NCBI GenBank assembly: GCA_002296055.1
Contig: DBHE01000266.1
Location: forward strand, 1 to 6,258
Direction of reading: 5' to 3'
Source of the DNA: Pseudomonadaceae bacterium UBA836
GTDB taxonomy: Bacteria > Pseudomonadota > Gammaproteobacteria > Pseudomonadales > Pseudomonadaceae
Length of the DNA stretch: 6,258 nt
Shown in pieces: positions 1 through 6,258 of this stretch; the stretch's first letter is position 1; every line of letters starts with the position of its first letter. A program made the position numbers and the translations under genes. The notes under the pieces are model-generated. The model was not told where the DNA came from and did no database searches. It saw only the letters and a program-made list of their open reading frames with translations.

Positions 1-762
1 CTGCTAACCCTTGCCCACGATGCCGACTACGTTGCGCGCTTTCACGACAACGCGCTCGACGCCACCGCCCTGAGACGCATGGGCCTGCCCTGGAGCGAAG
101 CTCTGGTGGCACGCACCACCCGCGCTGTCGGCGGCTCGTTGCTGACCGCCGACCTTGCCCTGCAACACGGCCTGGCCTGCCATCTGGCGGGCGGCACCCA
201 CCACGCCCATCACGACTTTGCTTCTGGTTTTTGCATCTTCAACGACTTGGCAATCATTAGCCTCTCACTGCTGGCCAGCGGACGAGTGGAGCGGGTACTG
301 ATCATCGACTGCGACGTGCATCAGGGCGACGGCACCGCCACCATTCTCGCGGACGTGGACGCCGCCATCACCGTGTCGCTGCACTGCGAAAACAACTTTC
401 CTGCGCGCAAGGCCCAAAGCGACTGGGACATCCCCCTGCCGCGCGGCCTGGATGACGCCGGCTACCTGCACACGCTGGAGCAGGTCCTCAACTATCTGCT
501 GCCCATCTACCAGCCCGACCTGGTGCTCTATGACGCCGGCGTTGATGTGCACCAGGGTGATGCGCTCGGACACCTGCAGCTGACCGATGCCGGCATTGCC
601 GCGCGCGACCGCCTGGTCATCGACAGTTGCCTGGGCCGCGACATCCCGGTTTGCGCGGTGATTGGTGGTGGCTACGACCGTGATCGCGAAGCGCTGGCCC
701 GCCGCCACGGCATCCTCCATCACAGCGCTGCGGCAATTTGGCAGCAGCGCGGTTTGGGCTAA
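1..762 (+). CDS. Histone deacetylase family protein (zinc amidohydrolase), 5' end missing
   Basis: The reading frame is open from base 1, so the start lies before the window; 253 residues are visible. The protein belongs to the arginase/deacetylase fold of zinc-dependent amidohydrolases, which remove acetyl or acyl groups from lysine or small amines in the cytoplasm. Visible signatures, counted from the first visible residue, are GGTHHA with the tandem catalytic histidines at 67-68, GFCIFND at 76-82, the metal-binding CDVHQGDG with Asp105 and His107, DAGVD with the third zinc ligand Asp182, and GGGY at 222-225. All the key residues are present, so it should be active. The DAGVDVHQGDALG stretch resembles class IV (HDAC11-like) bacterial members more than AcuC or acetylpolyamine amidohydrolases; that subclass is my inference. 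The substrate cannot be told from sequence. The next gene starts 29 bases after the TAA stop. Ending near residue 300 would be the usual family length. Confidence 0.93.
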   Translation: MLTLAHDADYVARFHDNALDATALRRMGLPWSEALVARTTRAVGGSLLTADLALQHGLACHLAGGTHHAHHDFASGFCIFNDLAIISLSLLASGRVERVLIIDCDVHQGDGTATILADVDAAITVSLHCENNFPARKAQSDWDIPLPRGLDDAGYLHTLEQVLNYLLPIYQPDLVLYDAGVDVHQGDALGHLQLTDAGIAARDRLVIDSCLGRDIPVCAVIGGGYDRDREALARRHGILHHSAAAIWQQRGLG

Positions 763-765
763 ACT
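738..765 (+). promoter_or_regulatory. Candidate sigma-70 promoter for the flavoprotein gene
   Basis: TTGGCA at 738-743 matches five of six bases of the -35 consensus. After a 16-base spacer, TAAACT at 760-765 matches four of six of the -10. The predicted RNA start near 772 would give a leader of about 20 bases before the flavoprotein ATG. The first three bases of the -10 are the TAA stop codon of the upstream deacetylase. This is a consensus match only; cotranscription from upstream is equally possible. Confidence 0.35.
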
Positions 766-791
766 GCGCGCCTCACCGCCAGAGACATCCC

Positions 792-2042
792 ATGACCACA
801 CGCTCAGCACAACACGCCCAGCCCGTCGCAATCATCGGCGGCGGGCCCGCCGGCCTGATGGCTGCCGAGGTGGTGTCGGCGGCCGGCTATCCGGTCGACC
901 TGTACGACGCCATGCCCTCGGTTGGGCGCAAGTTTCTGCTGGCTGGCGTCGGCGGCATGAACATCACCCACTCCGAGGCCGCAGCCCCGTTTCTCTCTCG
1001 CTACCGAGAAGCCGCGCCCTGGGTCGGCGACTGGCTGAGCGCCTTTGACGCCGAAGCCCTGCGCAGCTGGATACACGGGCTGGGCATCGACACCTTCGTC
1101 GGCAGCTCAGGCCGGGTATTCCCCACCGACATGAAGGCAGCCCCGCTGCTGCGGGCCTGGCTAAAGCGTCTGCGTGAACAGGGCGTTCGCCTGCACACGC
1201 GTCACCGCTGGCTGGGCTGGGATGAGAACGGCGCGCTGCGCTTCGACACGCCCAACGGCGAGATGCTCAAAACAGTAACCACCACCCTGCTGGCACTCGG
1301 CGGCGGCAGCTGGGCGCGGCTGGGGTCCGATGGCAGCTGGGCACCGCTGCTCGAATCACGTGGCGTCGAGATACGCTCACTGCGTGCAAGCAACTGCGGC
1401 TTTATCAGTCAGTGGAGTCCGTTTCTCAGCGAACGCTTCGCCGGGCAGCCACTCAAGCAAGTCATTGCCAGCACCCAGAGCCTCCGCGGCGAGGTTATCA
1501 GCCGCCGTGGCGAGGCCATCCTCACCCACGACGGCCTGGAAGGCAGCCTCATCTATGCCCTGTCCGCCCCGTTTCGTGAACAGCTAGAGGCCCGCGGCGA
1601 GGCAAACCTCACTCTCGACTTGGCGCCAGACCATACGCAAGATCAACTCCAACAGGCCCTCAGCCAACCTCGCAAGGGGCAGAGCCTGAGCAACCTGCTG
1701 CGCAAAAAAGCCGGGCTGGACGGGGTTAAAGTCGCACTGCTGCATGAATGCCTGAGCAAAGACGTGATTGCCGACGCAACCAAACTGGCTGCCGGCATCA
1801 AGGCGCTGCCCATCACCCTGATTGGCACCCGACCACTGGACGAAGCTATCAGCAGCGCCGGCGGCGTGTGCCGCAGCGCGCTGACCGACGGATTGATGCT
1901 GCAGGCCCTGCCCGGCACCTTCTGCGCAGGCGAGATGCTCGACTGGGAAGCCCCCACCGGCGGCTACCTGCTCACAGCCTGCTTCGCCAGCGGGCGGCAT
2001 GCCGCCCACGGGATGATCGACTGGCTCAAGGACAAGCGCTGA
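792..2042 (+). CDS. FAD-binding flavoprotein, HI0933/YhiN superfamily, PP_4765-like (TIGR03862 type)
   Basis: A 416-residue predicted cytoplasmic flavoprotein of unknown substrate. The N-terminus has the dinucleotide-binding loop IGGGPAG at residues 15-21, with an acidic residue (Asp37) at the expected end of the second strand. It is followed by [18 protein letters not shown] at 45-62, the family's second FAD-contact motif. The C-terminus has GGVC at 357, CAGEMLDW at 378-385 and [13 protein letters not shown] at 389-401, which closes the FAD site in this superfamily. The form with NITHSE and [12 protein letters not shown] fits the TIGR03862/PP_4765 subgroup better than the BaiN/YhiN subgroup. 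I chose ATG 792 because it puts the FAD loop a normal distance from the start; a TTG at 738 would add 18 unconserved residues overlapping the deacetylase gene. The ribosome-binding site (AGAGA) is weak. The stop overlaps the ynfA start by one base, implying translational coupling. The reaction is unknown. Confidence 0.92.
   Translation: MTTRSAQHAQPVAIIGGGPAGLMAAEVVSAAGYPVDLYDAMPSVGRKFLLAGVGGMNITHSEAAAPFLSRYREAAPWVGDWLSAFDAEALRSWIHGLGIDTFVGSSGRVFPTDMKAAPLLRAWLKRLREQGVRLHTRHRWLGWDENGALRFDTPNGEMLKTVTTTLLALGGGSWARLGSDGSWAPLLESRGVEIRSLRASNCGFISQWSPFLSERFAGQPLKQVIASTQSLRGEVISRRGEAILTHDGLEGSLIYALSAPFREQLEARGEANLTLDLAPDHTQDQLQQALSQPRKGQSLSNLLRKKAGLDGVKVALLHECLSKDVIADATKLAAGIKALPITLIGTRPLDEAISSAGGVCRSALTDGLMLQALPGTFCAGEMLDWEAPTGGYLLTACFASGRHAAHGMIDWLKDKR
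2028..2032 (+). promoter_or_regulatory. Ribosome-binding site of ynfA inside the flavoprotein gene
   Basis: AAGGA lies nine bases before the ATG at 2042, within the last codons of the flavoprotein. With the TGATG stop/start overlap, it supports ATG 2042 as the start and a coupled two-gene unit. Confidence 0.6.
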
Positions 2043-2371
2043 TGCCTGAACTGAAAACCCTCGGCCTGTTTATTATTACTGCGCTGGCAGAGATAGTCGG
2101 CTGCTACCTGCCCTATCTATGGCTGCGCGAGGGCAAGTCAGTCTGGCTGCTGGTACCGGCGGCGCTCAGTCTCGCCGCCTTTGCCTGGCTACTCAGCCTG
2201 CACCCCACTGCTGCCGGTCGCGTGTACGCCGCCTACGGTGGCGTCTATATCGCCGTGGCCATTGGCTGGTTGTGGTGGGTAGACGGCATTCGCCCAACCC
2301 AGTGGGACCTGCTGGGCTCGGCCATTGCCCTGCTCGGTATGGCAATCATCATGTTTGCGCCGCGCGCCTGA
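2042..2371 (+). CDS. ynfA: YnfA family (UPF0060) small inner-membrane protein
   Basis: A 109-residue protein with four hydrophobic segments, at about residues 5-25, 34-52, 60-79 and 87-106, the usual size and layout of YnfA. Family signatures are [13 protein letters not shown] at 17-29, AYGGVYI in the third segment, and [12 protein letters not shown] before the fourth. Glu17 in the first segment corresponds to the charged residue that small multidrug resistance (SMR) pumps use to bind protons and cations. YnfA is related to the SMR fold, and some members have been reported to act as multidrug efflux proteins; activity of this copy is inferred only. It overlaps the flavoprotein stop by one base and has a good ribosome-binding site, so it is very probably cotranscribed with it. 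Its stop directly abuts the stop of the convergent dehydrogenase gene. Confidence 0.95.
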   Translation: MPELKTLGLFIITALAEIVGCYLPYLWLREGKSVWLLVPAALSLAAFAWLLSLHPTAAGRVYAAYGGVYIAVAIGWLWWVDGIRPTQWDLLGSAIALLGMAIIMFAPRA

Positions 2372-2387
2372 TCACGCCTCAGGTGCG
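2363..2387 (+). terminator. Hairpin across the abutting convergent stop codons, possible terminator
   Basis: Bases 2363-2371 pair with 2379-2387 as a 9-bp stem with one G-U pair in the plus-strand RNA and a 7-base loop (2372-2378). The left arm ends with the ynfA stop, and the loop begins with the dehydrogenase stop. The arm is followed by GATTTAGC, which has only three consecutive U residues, so it is a weak intrinsic terminator at best. In the minus-strand RNA the same fold has an A-C mismatch and no U tract. It would best serve the plus-strand operon. Confidence 0.4.
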
Positions 2388-3196
2388 GATTTAGCTCCTG
2401 ACAACCGCGGTACCATCCAGCGCTCGAACAACCGAGGAAAGAAGCGCGCCACCAAACGCGCCTGCCAGTCGACGTTGGACAGGATCAGTTGCCGCTTGCG
2501 TCGGCAAGCGCCGCGATAGATAGCCTCTGCCACCTCGGCGGGGGCGGACACCTTGAAGGGCATGGTGGTGGTAGCCTGCGCCACCGAGCCGTCTCCCACC
2601 AGCGCATTTTTGCGGATATCCGTGGCGGTAAAACCCGGGGACACCAGCATCACATTGACGCCCTGCTCCCGCACCTCCATGCGAAGGGTTTCAAACAGAC
2701 CGTGCAGCGCATGCTTGCTGGCGTTGTAGGCGCTGCGATTGAGCAGCGGCGCAAAGCTGGACAGCGAACTCAGCACAATCACCTGACCGCGCCGCGCCAG
2801 CAGGCTGGGCAAGGCGTGGCGCGTGCAGTTGAGCGCACCAAAGTAGTTAACCGCCATGATGCGCTGAAATACCGCAAGATCGGTGTCGGCAAAAGCGCTG
2901 CGATGGGTAATGCCAGCGTTGTTGATCAGCAGGTCAATGCCGCCAAAGTGCTCAACCACCTGCGCCATTGCCTCGGCGCAGGCCTGATCGTCCGACACAT
3001 CGCAGTTGATCGCCAAAACGTCGGCGTTGAGTTTGTCGTGCAGTTGCTGACGGAACGCCACCAGCGACTCGTCGTGGATATCGAGAATAGCCAGATGAGC
3101 CCCGGCCTGGGCAAAACGCAGGGCCAGTGCCCGGCCGATACCGGCGCAACCACCGGTAATAACCACCACCTTCTGTTGAAACGCCGCTCTGCCCAT
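2372..3196 (-). CDS. Short-chain dehydrogenase/reductase (SDR), classical type
   Basis: A 274-residue cytoplasmic NAD(P)-dependent oxidoreductase with a Rossmann fold. Visible motifs are the cofactor loop TGGCAGIG at 14-21, CDV at 65-67, NNAG at 92-95, and a complete catalytic tetrad Asn117, Ser144, Tyr157 and Lys161 (YNASK). SPGFTATDI follows the active site. Asp39 at the end of the second strand favours NAD(H) over NADP(H) by the usual family rule. Length is normal to slightly long for a classical SDR, with a basic C-terminal tail. ATG 3196 is chosen because it has a near-perfect AGGAGG six bases upstream; the frame stays open to an ATG at 3361, but that extension lies over the pdxH end and looks unlike an SDR. 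The substrate is not predictable. It follows pdxH by 70 bases on the same strand and may be read from the same transcript. Confidence 0.93.
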   Translation of the reverse strand: MGRAAFQQKVVVITGGCAGIGRALALRFAQAGAHLAILDIHDESLVAFRQQLHDKLNADVLAINCDVSDDQACAEAMAQVVEHFGGIDLLINNAGITHRSAFADTDLAVFQRIMAVNYFGALNCTRHALPSLLARRGQVIVLSSLSSFAPLLNRSAYNASKHALHGLFETLRMEVREQGVNVMLVSPGFTATDIRKNALVGDGSVAQATTTMPFKVSAPAEVAEAIYRGACRRKRQLILSNVDWQARLVARFFPRLFERWMVPRLSGAKSAPEA

Positions 3197-3202
3197 ATCT
3201 CG

Positions 3203-3208
3203 CCTCCT
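3203..3208 (-). promoter_or_regulatory. Strong Shine-Dalgarno site of the SDR gene
   Basis: On the minus strand AGGAGG stands six bases before ATG 3196. It is the strongest ribosome-binding site in the window and settles the start in favour of 3196 over the longer open frame beginning at 3361. Confidence 0.8.
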
Positions 3209-3266
3209 GCTATCGCTGTTGCCCTTCAGACTAAGACCGGGAAGCGGCAGCGGCAAGCGCGGGGTG

Positions 3267-3908
3267 TCAGGGCGCCAAGCGCTCGCGCACCCAGCCGCCA
3301 TCAACCAGGCGATAACGCAGCCGGTCGTGCAGGCGACTCGGCCGGCCCTGCCAGAATTCAATCAACGTCGGCACCAGACGATAGCCACCCCAGTGCGGCG
3401 GCCGCGGTGCGTCGCTATCAGCGTACTGCTGCTGCACAGCGCCAAGGCGTTGCTCCAGCACCTCACGACTTTCAATCACCTGACTCTGCGGCGATGCCCA
3501 GGCGCCAAGCCGGCTGCCTGCCGGGCGACTATGGAAGTAGGCGTCGGACTCCTCGGCACTGGCCTGTTCCACATCCCCTTCTATACGTACCTGACGCTCC
3601 AGATCATGCCACCAGAAGGTCATGGCTGCCGCCGGGCTGTTCGACAGTTGCTGACCCTTGGCACTCTGGTAGTTGGTAAAGAACACAAAACCGCGCTCAT
3701 CAAAGCCCTTGAGCAGCAGCGTGCGTAGATGCGGCTGACCCTCTCCATCGACCGTTGCCAGCATCATCGCATTGGCTTCGGTACTTTCCACTTCAACCGC
3801 CTGGGCAAACCATTCGCCAAACAGGGCAAAGGGCTCGGCAGGCGCCTGAGTTTCGGTCAGTCCATCACGGGTGTAGTCACGACGCAGGTCGGCAATGCTG
3901 GGTTTCAT
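3267..3908 (-). CDS. pdxH: Pyridoxamine/pyridoxine 5'-phosphate oxidase
   Basis: A 213-residue FMN-dependent oxidase that converts pyridoxamine or pyridoxine 5'-phosphate to pyridoxal 5'-phosphate using oxygen, in vitamin B6 salvage and the last step of DXP-dependent synthesis; the enzyme is a cytoplasmic homodimer. It aligns by eye along its length with E. coli PdxH (218 residues). FMN and substrate contacts are visible: RTLLLK 62-67, FFTN 76-79, ERQV 104-107, YFHSR 124-128 with Ser132, QS 141-142, EFWQG 184-188 and RLHDR 192-196, ending in the typical RERLAP. One deviation is S-A-K at 82-84 where E. coli has S-R-K, the Arg there being an FMN contact. The ribosome-binding site is poor (GGAA about ten bases upstream), but the N-terminus [12 protein letters not shown] is typical, so the start is sound. 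It lies 77 bases after the esterase and 70 before the SDR gene. Confidence 0.98.
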   Translation of the reverse strand: MKPSIADLRRDYTRDGLTETQAPAEPFALFGEWFAQAVEVESTEANAMMLATVDGEGQPHLRTLLLKGFDERGFVFFTNYQSAKGQQLSNSPAAAMTFWWHDLERQVRIEGDVEQASAEESDAYFHSRPAGSRLGAWASPQSQVIESREVLEQRLGAVQQQYADSDAPRPPHWGGYRLVPTLIEFWQGRPSRLHDRLRYRLVDGGWVRERLAP

Positions 3909-3940
3909 CGGTTCTGTTTCCGGCAGCGGTGGATAAGGTC

Positions 3941-3949
3941 ATGCTAGCA
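3941..3949 (-). promoter_or_regulatory. Possible extended -10 promoter element for pdxH
   Basis: The minus strand reads TGCTAGCAT, a TGn extension followed by TAGCAT (four of six matches to TATAAT). Transcription would begin about 25 bases before the pdxH ATG. There is no clear -35. The core TGCTAGCA is also an 8-base palindrome. Weak evidence. Confidence 0.25.
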
Positions 3950-3952
3950 GGC

Positions 3953-3979
3953 GCGCCGCATCGTACGTTGATGCAGCGC
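3953..3979 (-). terminator. Hairpin just downstream of the esterase stop
   Basis: Arms 3953-3962 and 3970-3979 form a 10-bp stem with a 7-base loop. In the minus-strand RNA the only non-Watson-Crick pair is one G-U; on the plus strand the same position is an A-C mismatch, so the fold favours minus-strand RNA. It begins six bases beyond the esterase stop codon. There is no U tract after it, so it may be a 3'-end stabiliser or part of a factor-dependent terminator rather than an intrinsic terminator. Confidence 0.45.
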
Positions 3980-3985
3980 AGGCTT

Positions 3986-5158
3986 TCAGTCGATCGACTG
4001 CAGACAGCGGTAAACCGCCTGACTGAGGGCAACGGCGCGCGGATCCATCAACACATAGGGCCCCATGGTGTTGGTTACGTAGCCAAAACCGACCTTGGCG
4101 TCCGGATCGCAGAAGCCGAGTGAGCCGCCGGCGCCGGGGTGGCCAAAGGCGTTCTTGCCCATGCCGAAGCTGCCGCCGGGGCCTTCGTGCTCCAGCATCA
4201 CGCCCAGGCCAAAACGGGTCTGGCACAACAGGGTGTTGTCGTCCCCGGCACTGTGTTCCTGCTGCATCTGCTTGACCAGGGCGGCATCCAGCAGACTGAC
4301 GCCGTCAAGCTGGCCGTCGTGCGCCAGCAGTTGCCAGAAGCGCGCCAGCGAACGGGCGTTGCCGGTGCCATTGGCAGACAGAATATCGGCCTGTTGCCAC
4401 TCGCGGCGGTTGGTGCTGGTCATCATGCTGGAGGGGTTGCCAAAGGCCTTGGCGGTCATGCTGTCGGGTTGGCCCATGGCGCCAAACAGGCGGCGGGCAC
4501 CCTCATCGCCGTACTGGTTGCGCAGGCGGGATACCGACGCGATACGCTGCAGATCCTGGTCAGGCACCCCAACGAAGAAGTCCATACCCAGCGGTTCGCA
4601 GATGCTGTCTGCGATCGCCTGGCCCGGGCGCTGGCCGGTCAGCCGGCGCAGCGGCTCACCCAGCAGCCAGGCGTAGGTCACTGGTGCGTAGCCGTGCTCA
4701 TCGCCCGGAGTCCACCAAGGCTCCTGCGCGGCCAGCGCGGCGCTCATGGCGTCCCAATCGAATAGCGCTTCAGGCGGCAGGGTTTTGCTGACCGCAGACA
4801 AGCCGGAGCGATGGCTCAAAATCTGCCGCAGAGTGACCGCCTCTTTACCAGCCTGGGCAAACTCGGGCCAGACTGCCGCCAGCGGCGCGTCCAACTCCAG
4901 CTTGCCGGCAGCAACCTGCTGCAGCAATGCGACAGCGCCGAGGGGCTTGGTGCAGGAGAACACATTGACCAGGGTGTCCTGTTCCCAGACGGCCTGGTTG
5001 TCCTTGTCGCGCACACCCTGCCAGAGATCGAGAACGGTGTCGCCGCCAACGGTGACGCACAGCGCCGCACCGCGGGACTGCTCGTCCTGTTGCTGTTCGG
5101 CAAACAGCTCGCGTACTGACTCAAAGCGCGGATCAAAGTAACCCTGGATAGTGCTCAT
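3986..5158 (-). CDS. Family VIII esterase / class C beta-lactamase-related serine hydrolase
   Basis: A 390-residue serine hydrolase of the AmpC-like penicillin-binding fold. The nucleophile motif is Ser68-Cys-Thr-Lys71 (SCTK), the Tyr motif is GYAPVTY with Tyr157 and Tyr162, and HPGAGG at 340-345 stands where beta-lactamases have KTG. This arrangement matches EstB-type carboxylesterases that cleave short-chain esters; strong beta-lactam hydrolysis is not expected. No signal peptide is evident, so it is probably cytoplasmic. Two ATG codons stand in tandem (5161 and 5158); the second lies seven bases after AAGGA and gives the N-terminus MSTIQGYFDPRF, typical of the family. A further upstream ATG at 5242 would add 28 unconserved residues with no supporting ribosome site. 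From memory, Pseudomonas aeruginosa also has an esterase gene between dinG and pdxH, which supports the locus as ancestral. The physiological substrate is unknown. Confidence 0.92.
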   Translation of the reverse strand: MSTIQGYFDPRFESVRELFAEQQQDEQSRGAALCVTVGGDTVLDLWQGVRDKDNQAVWEQDTLVNVFSCTKPLGAVALLQQVAAGKLELDAPLAAVWPEFAQAGKEAVTLRQILSHRSGLSAVSKTLPPEALFDWDAMSAALAAQEPWWTPGDEHGYAPVTYAWLLGEPLRRLTGQRPGQAIADSICEPLGMDFFVGVPDQDLQRIASVSRLRNQYGDEGARRLFGAMGQPDSMTAKAFGNPSSMMTSTNRREWQQADILSANGTGNARSLARFWQLLAHDGQLDGVSLLDAALVKQMQQEHSAGDDNTLLCQTRFGLGVMLEHEGPGGSFGMGKNAFGHPGAGGSLGFCDPDAKVGFGYVTNTMGPYVLMDPRAVALSQAVYRCLQSID

Positions 5159-5165
5159 CATGCGG

Positions 5166-5170
5166 TCCTT
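5166..5170 (-). promoter_or_regulatory. Ribosome-binding site of the esterase gene
   Basis: The minus strand reads AAGGA, four bases before the ATG at 5161 and seven before the ATG at 5158. The spacing favours the second ATG, although initiation at either would change the protein by only one methionine. Confidence 0.55.
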
Positions 5171-5219
5171 GTTGTCTTGTTTCTGCCCATTTAACCGAAG
5201 CCGTCGGCCCTCGACAGCC

Positions 5220-5246
5220 ATTATCAGTGCGCCTGTCGACAAGCAA
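5220..5246 (-). promoter_or_regulatory. Possible promoter for the esterase gene
   Basis: In the 105-base gap after dinG the minus strand has TTGCTT (5241-5246) and GATAAT (5220-5225, five of six matches to the -10 consensus). The spacer is 15 bases, shorter than the preferred 17, so this is tentative. The same stretch contains the palindrome TGTCGACA (5234-5241) and lies within a TATCAG/CTGATA inverted repeat. Confidence 0.3.
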
Positions 5247-5263
5247 TCGTTCCGGCTGATAGC

Positions 5264-6258
5264 TCAGTCAATCTCGCGGCGGAACGGCGGCAGCGCGTTG
5301 AGAATCGCCTTGCCATAGCGCTGGGTCACCAGCCGGCGGTCCAGCACGGTCACGGTGCCGCTGTCGCTCTCGGTACGCAGCAAGCGACCGCACGCCTGAA
5401 TCAGCCGCAGGCTGGCGTCCGGTACGGCGATTTCCATAAACGGGTTGCGACCGTTCTTTTCAATCCATTCGGCCAACGCCGCTTCGACCGGATCATCCGG
5501 CACCGCAAAGGGGATCTTGGCGATCACCACGTGCTCGCAATATTTGCCGGGCAAGTCAACGCCTTCGGCAAAGCTCGCCAGACCAAAAATCACGCTCGGT
5601 TTGCCATCATCCACCTGCTTGCGGTGCTGGCGAATTAGCTCCTGCTTGGACAAATCGCCCTGCACCAGTACCCGCTGGCGAAATTCTGCGGGCACACCGG
5701 CAAACACCTCCAGCATCTGCTTACGCGATGAAAACAGCACCAGGCTACCGCGCTCATCCGCCAGAATATCCGGCAGGTGTTCGACAATCGCAGCGGTATG
5801 CCCCGCACTGTCGCGCGGGTCAGCCCCGTAGTTGGGGACGCGCAGCAAACCGGCCTCAGCATGTTTGAAGGGGCTGGGCGCCAGCGTGCACACCGCGCTG
5901 CGTGGCAAGCCGGCACGGTGACTGAAGCGATCAAACTTGCCCAGCGCGGTCAGGGTGGCCGAGGTGGCAAGCGCCGCAAAGGCCGGATTCCAGAGATACT
6001 GGCGCAAGGTGTCAGCGGCCAGAATCGGGCTGACATGCACCTCGATATCGCCGTTATCGGTCAGGGTCAGCCAGCGCGCCGTTGGCGGCTTGCCTTCCGG
6101 GTCCTGCAGGCAGAACTGGGTCCACAGCGTCCAGTTGGCTTCGGCGCGCGCCTGCAGGGCACCGAACAGCGGATACCACTCTTCTGCCTGAGCCTCGGAC
6201 ACACCGATGGTGGTTTCACCGTCCATCGCCTCCTTGAGCATATCGACAATACGCTGCA
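5264..6258 (-). CDS. dinG: ATP-dependent DNA helicase DinG, C-terminal part
   Basis: The frame is open to the window edge, so the N-terminal half (Walker A, the iron-sulphur cluster cysteines and DEAH box) lies outside; 330 residues are visible against about 700 in full-length DinG. DinG is an XPD-like superfamily 2 helicase that unwinds DNA 5' to 3', including R-loops and D-loops, in repair and in clearing replication-transcription conflicts. Visible second-helicase-domain motifs, numbered from the first complete codon, are TSATLTAL at 98-105, VLFSSRKQM at about 173-181, FGLASFAEGVDLPG at 224-237, and the motif VI stretch QACGRLLR at 287-294 with its arginine finger. The ending YGKAILNALPPF matches E. 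coli DinG (YGKRLLDALPVF). An internal ATG at 6239-6241 is not the true start. The stop is followed by 105 noncoding bases before the esterase. Confidence 0.95.
   Translation of the reverse strand, partial: QRIVDMLKEAMDGETTIGVSEAQAEEWYPLFGALQARAEANWTLWTQFCLQDPEGKPPTARWLTLTDNGDIEVHVSPILAADTLRQYLWNPAFAALATSATLTALGKFDRFSHRAGLPRSAVCTLAPSPFKHAEAGLLRVPNYGADPRDSAGHTAAIVEHLPDILADERGSLVLFSSRKQMLEVFAGVPAEFRQRVLVQGDLSKQELIRQHRKQVDDGKPSVIFGLASFAEGVDLPGKYCEHVVIAKIPFAVPDDPVEAALAEWIEKNGRNPFMEIAVPDASLRLIQACGRLLRTESDSGTVTVLDRRLVTQRYGKAILNALPPFRREID

Noticed and set aside
738..791. TTG start for the flavoprotein at 738
   Set aside because: It adds 18 unconserved residues before the FAD loop and overlaps the deacetylase gene; ATG 792 fits the family better.
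265..831. Minus-strand 188-codon frame opposite the deacetylase
   Set aside because: It lies antisense to a gene with intact catalytic motifs and has no recognisable domain or ribosome-binding site.
3197..3266. Promoter for the SDR gene in the gap after pdxH
   Set aside because: The best match on the minus strand (TTGCCG, 17 bases, TAGTCT) agrees at only seven of twelve consensus positions, too weak to list.
3197..3361. N-terminal extension of the SDR protein starting at ATG 3361
   Set aside because: It overlaps the pdxH 3' end, is not SDR-like, and a strong AGGAGG site supports the start at 3196.
2489..3679. A 396-codon plus-strand open frame covering most of the SDR and pdxH genes
   Set aside because: It is antisense to two well-supported enzymes, has the Arg/His/Gln/Ala-rich composition of a GC-rich shadow frame and shows no recognisable domain.
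4139..4765. Plus-strand 208-codon frame opposite the esterase
   Set aside because: It is a shadow of a conserved gene; its sequence has no family resemblance.
5159..5242. Longer esterase beginning at ATG 5242
   Set aside because: The added residues do not resemble the family N-terminus and the AAGGA site serves the ATG pair at 5158-5161.

Overview
The window is GC-rich, tightly packed chromosomal DNA from a gammaproteobacterium. The PdxH, DinG and YnfA sequences and the gene order look like Pseudomonas or a close relative such as Halopseudomonas; this is a judgement from memory of those families, not a database result. There are seven protein genes, two of them cut by the window edges. I see no tRNA, rRNA, CRISPR array, insertion sequence or phage gene, and no gene-free stretch longer than about 110 bases.

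Left part, plus strand (1-2371): the C-terminal part of a zinc-dependent histone-deacetylase-family amidohydrolase, an uncharacterised FAD-binding flavoprotein of the HI0933/YhiN superfamily (PP_4765-like subgroup), and a YnfA-family small membrane protein. The flavoprotein and ynfA overlap by one base (TGATG) and are probably cotranscribed. A promoter-like sequence in the 3' end of the deacetylase gene may also start transcription at the flavoprotein.

Right part, minus strand (2372-6258), in order of transcription: the C-terminal half of the helicase DinG, a family VIII esterase (class C beta-lactamase fold), pyridoxamine 5'-phosphate oxidase (pdxH), and a short-chain dehydrogenase. The four genes point the same way, with gaps of about 70-105 bases. 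I infer a loosely linked group rather than one pathway: DNA repair, ester hydrolysis, vitamin B6 salvage and an NAD(P)-dependent oxidoreductase.

The two gene sets converge with no base between them. The ynfA stop (TGA) and the dehydrogenase stop (TCA on the plus strand) form a TGATCA palindrome, and a 9-bp hairpin spans the junction. This is the most unusual structure in the window. I found no evidence for a new defence, mobile or biosynthetic system; the region looks like ordinary core genome with a few regulatory details worth checking.
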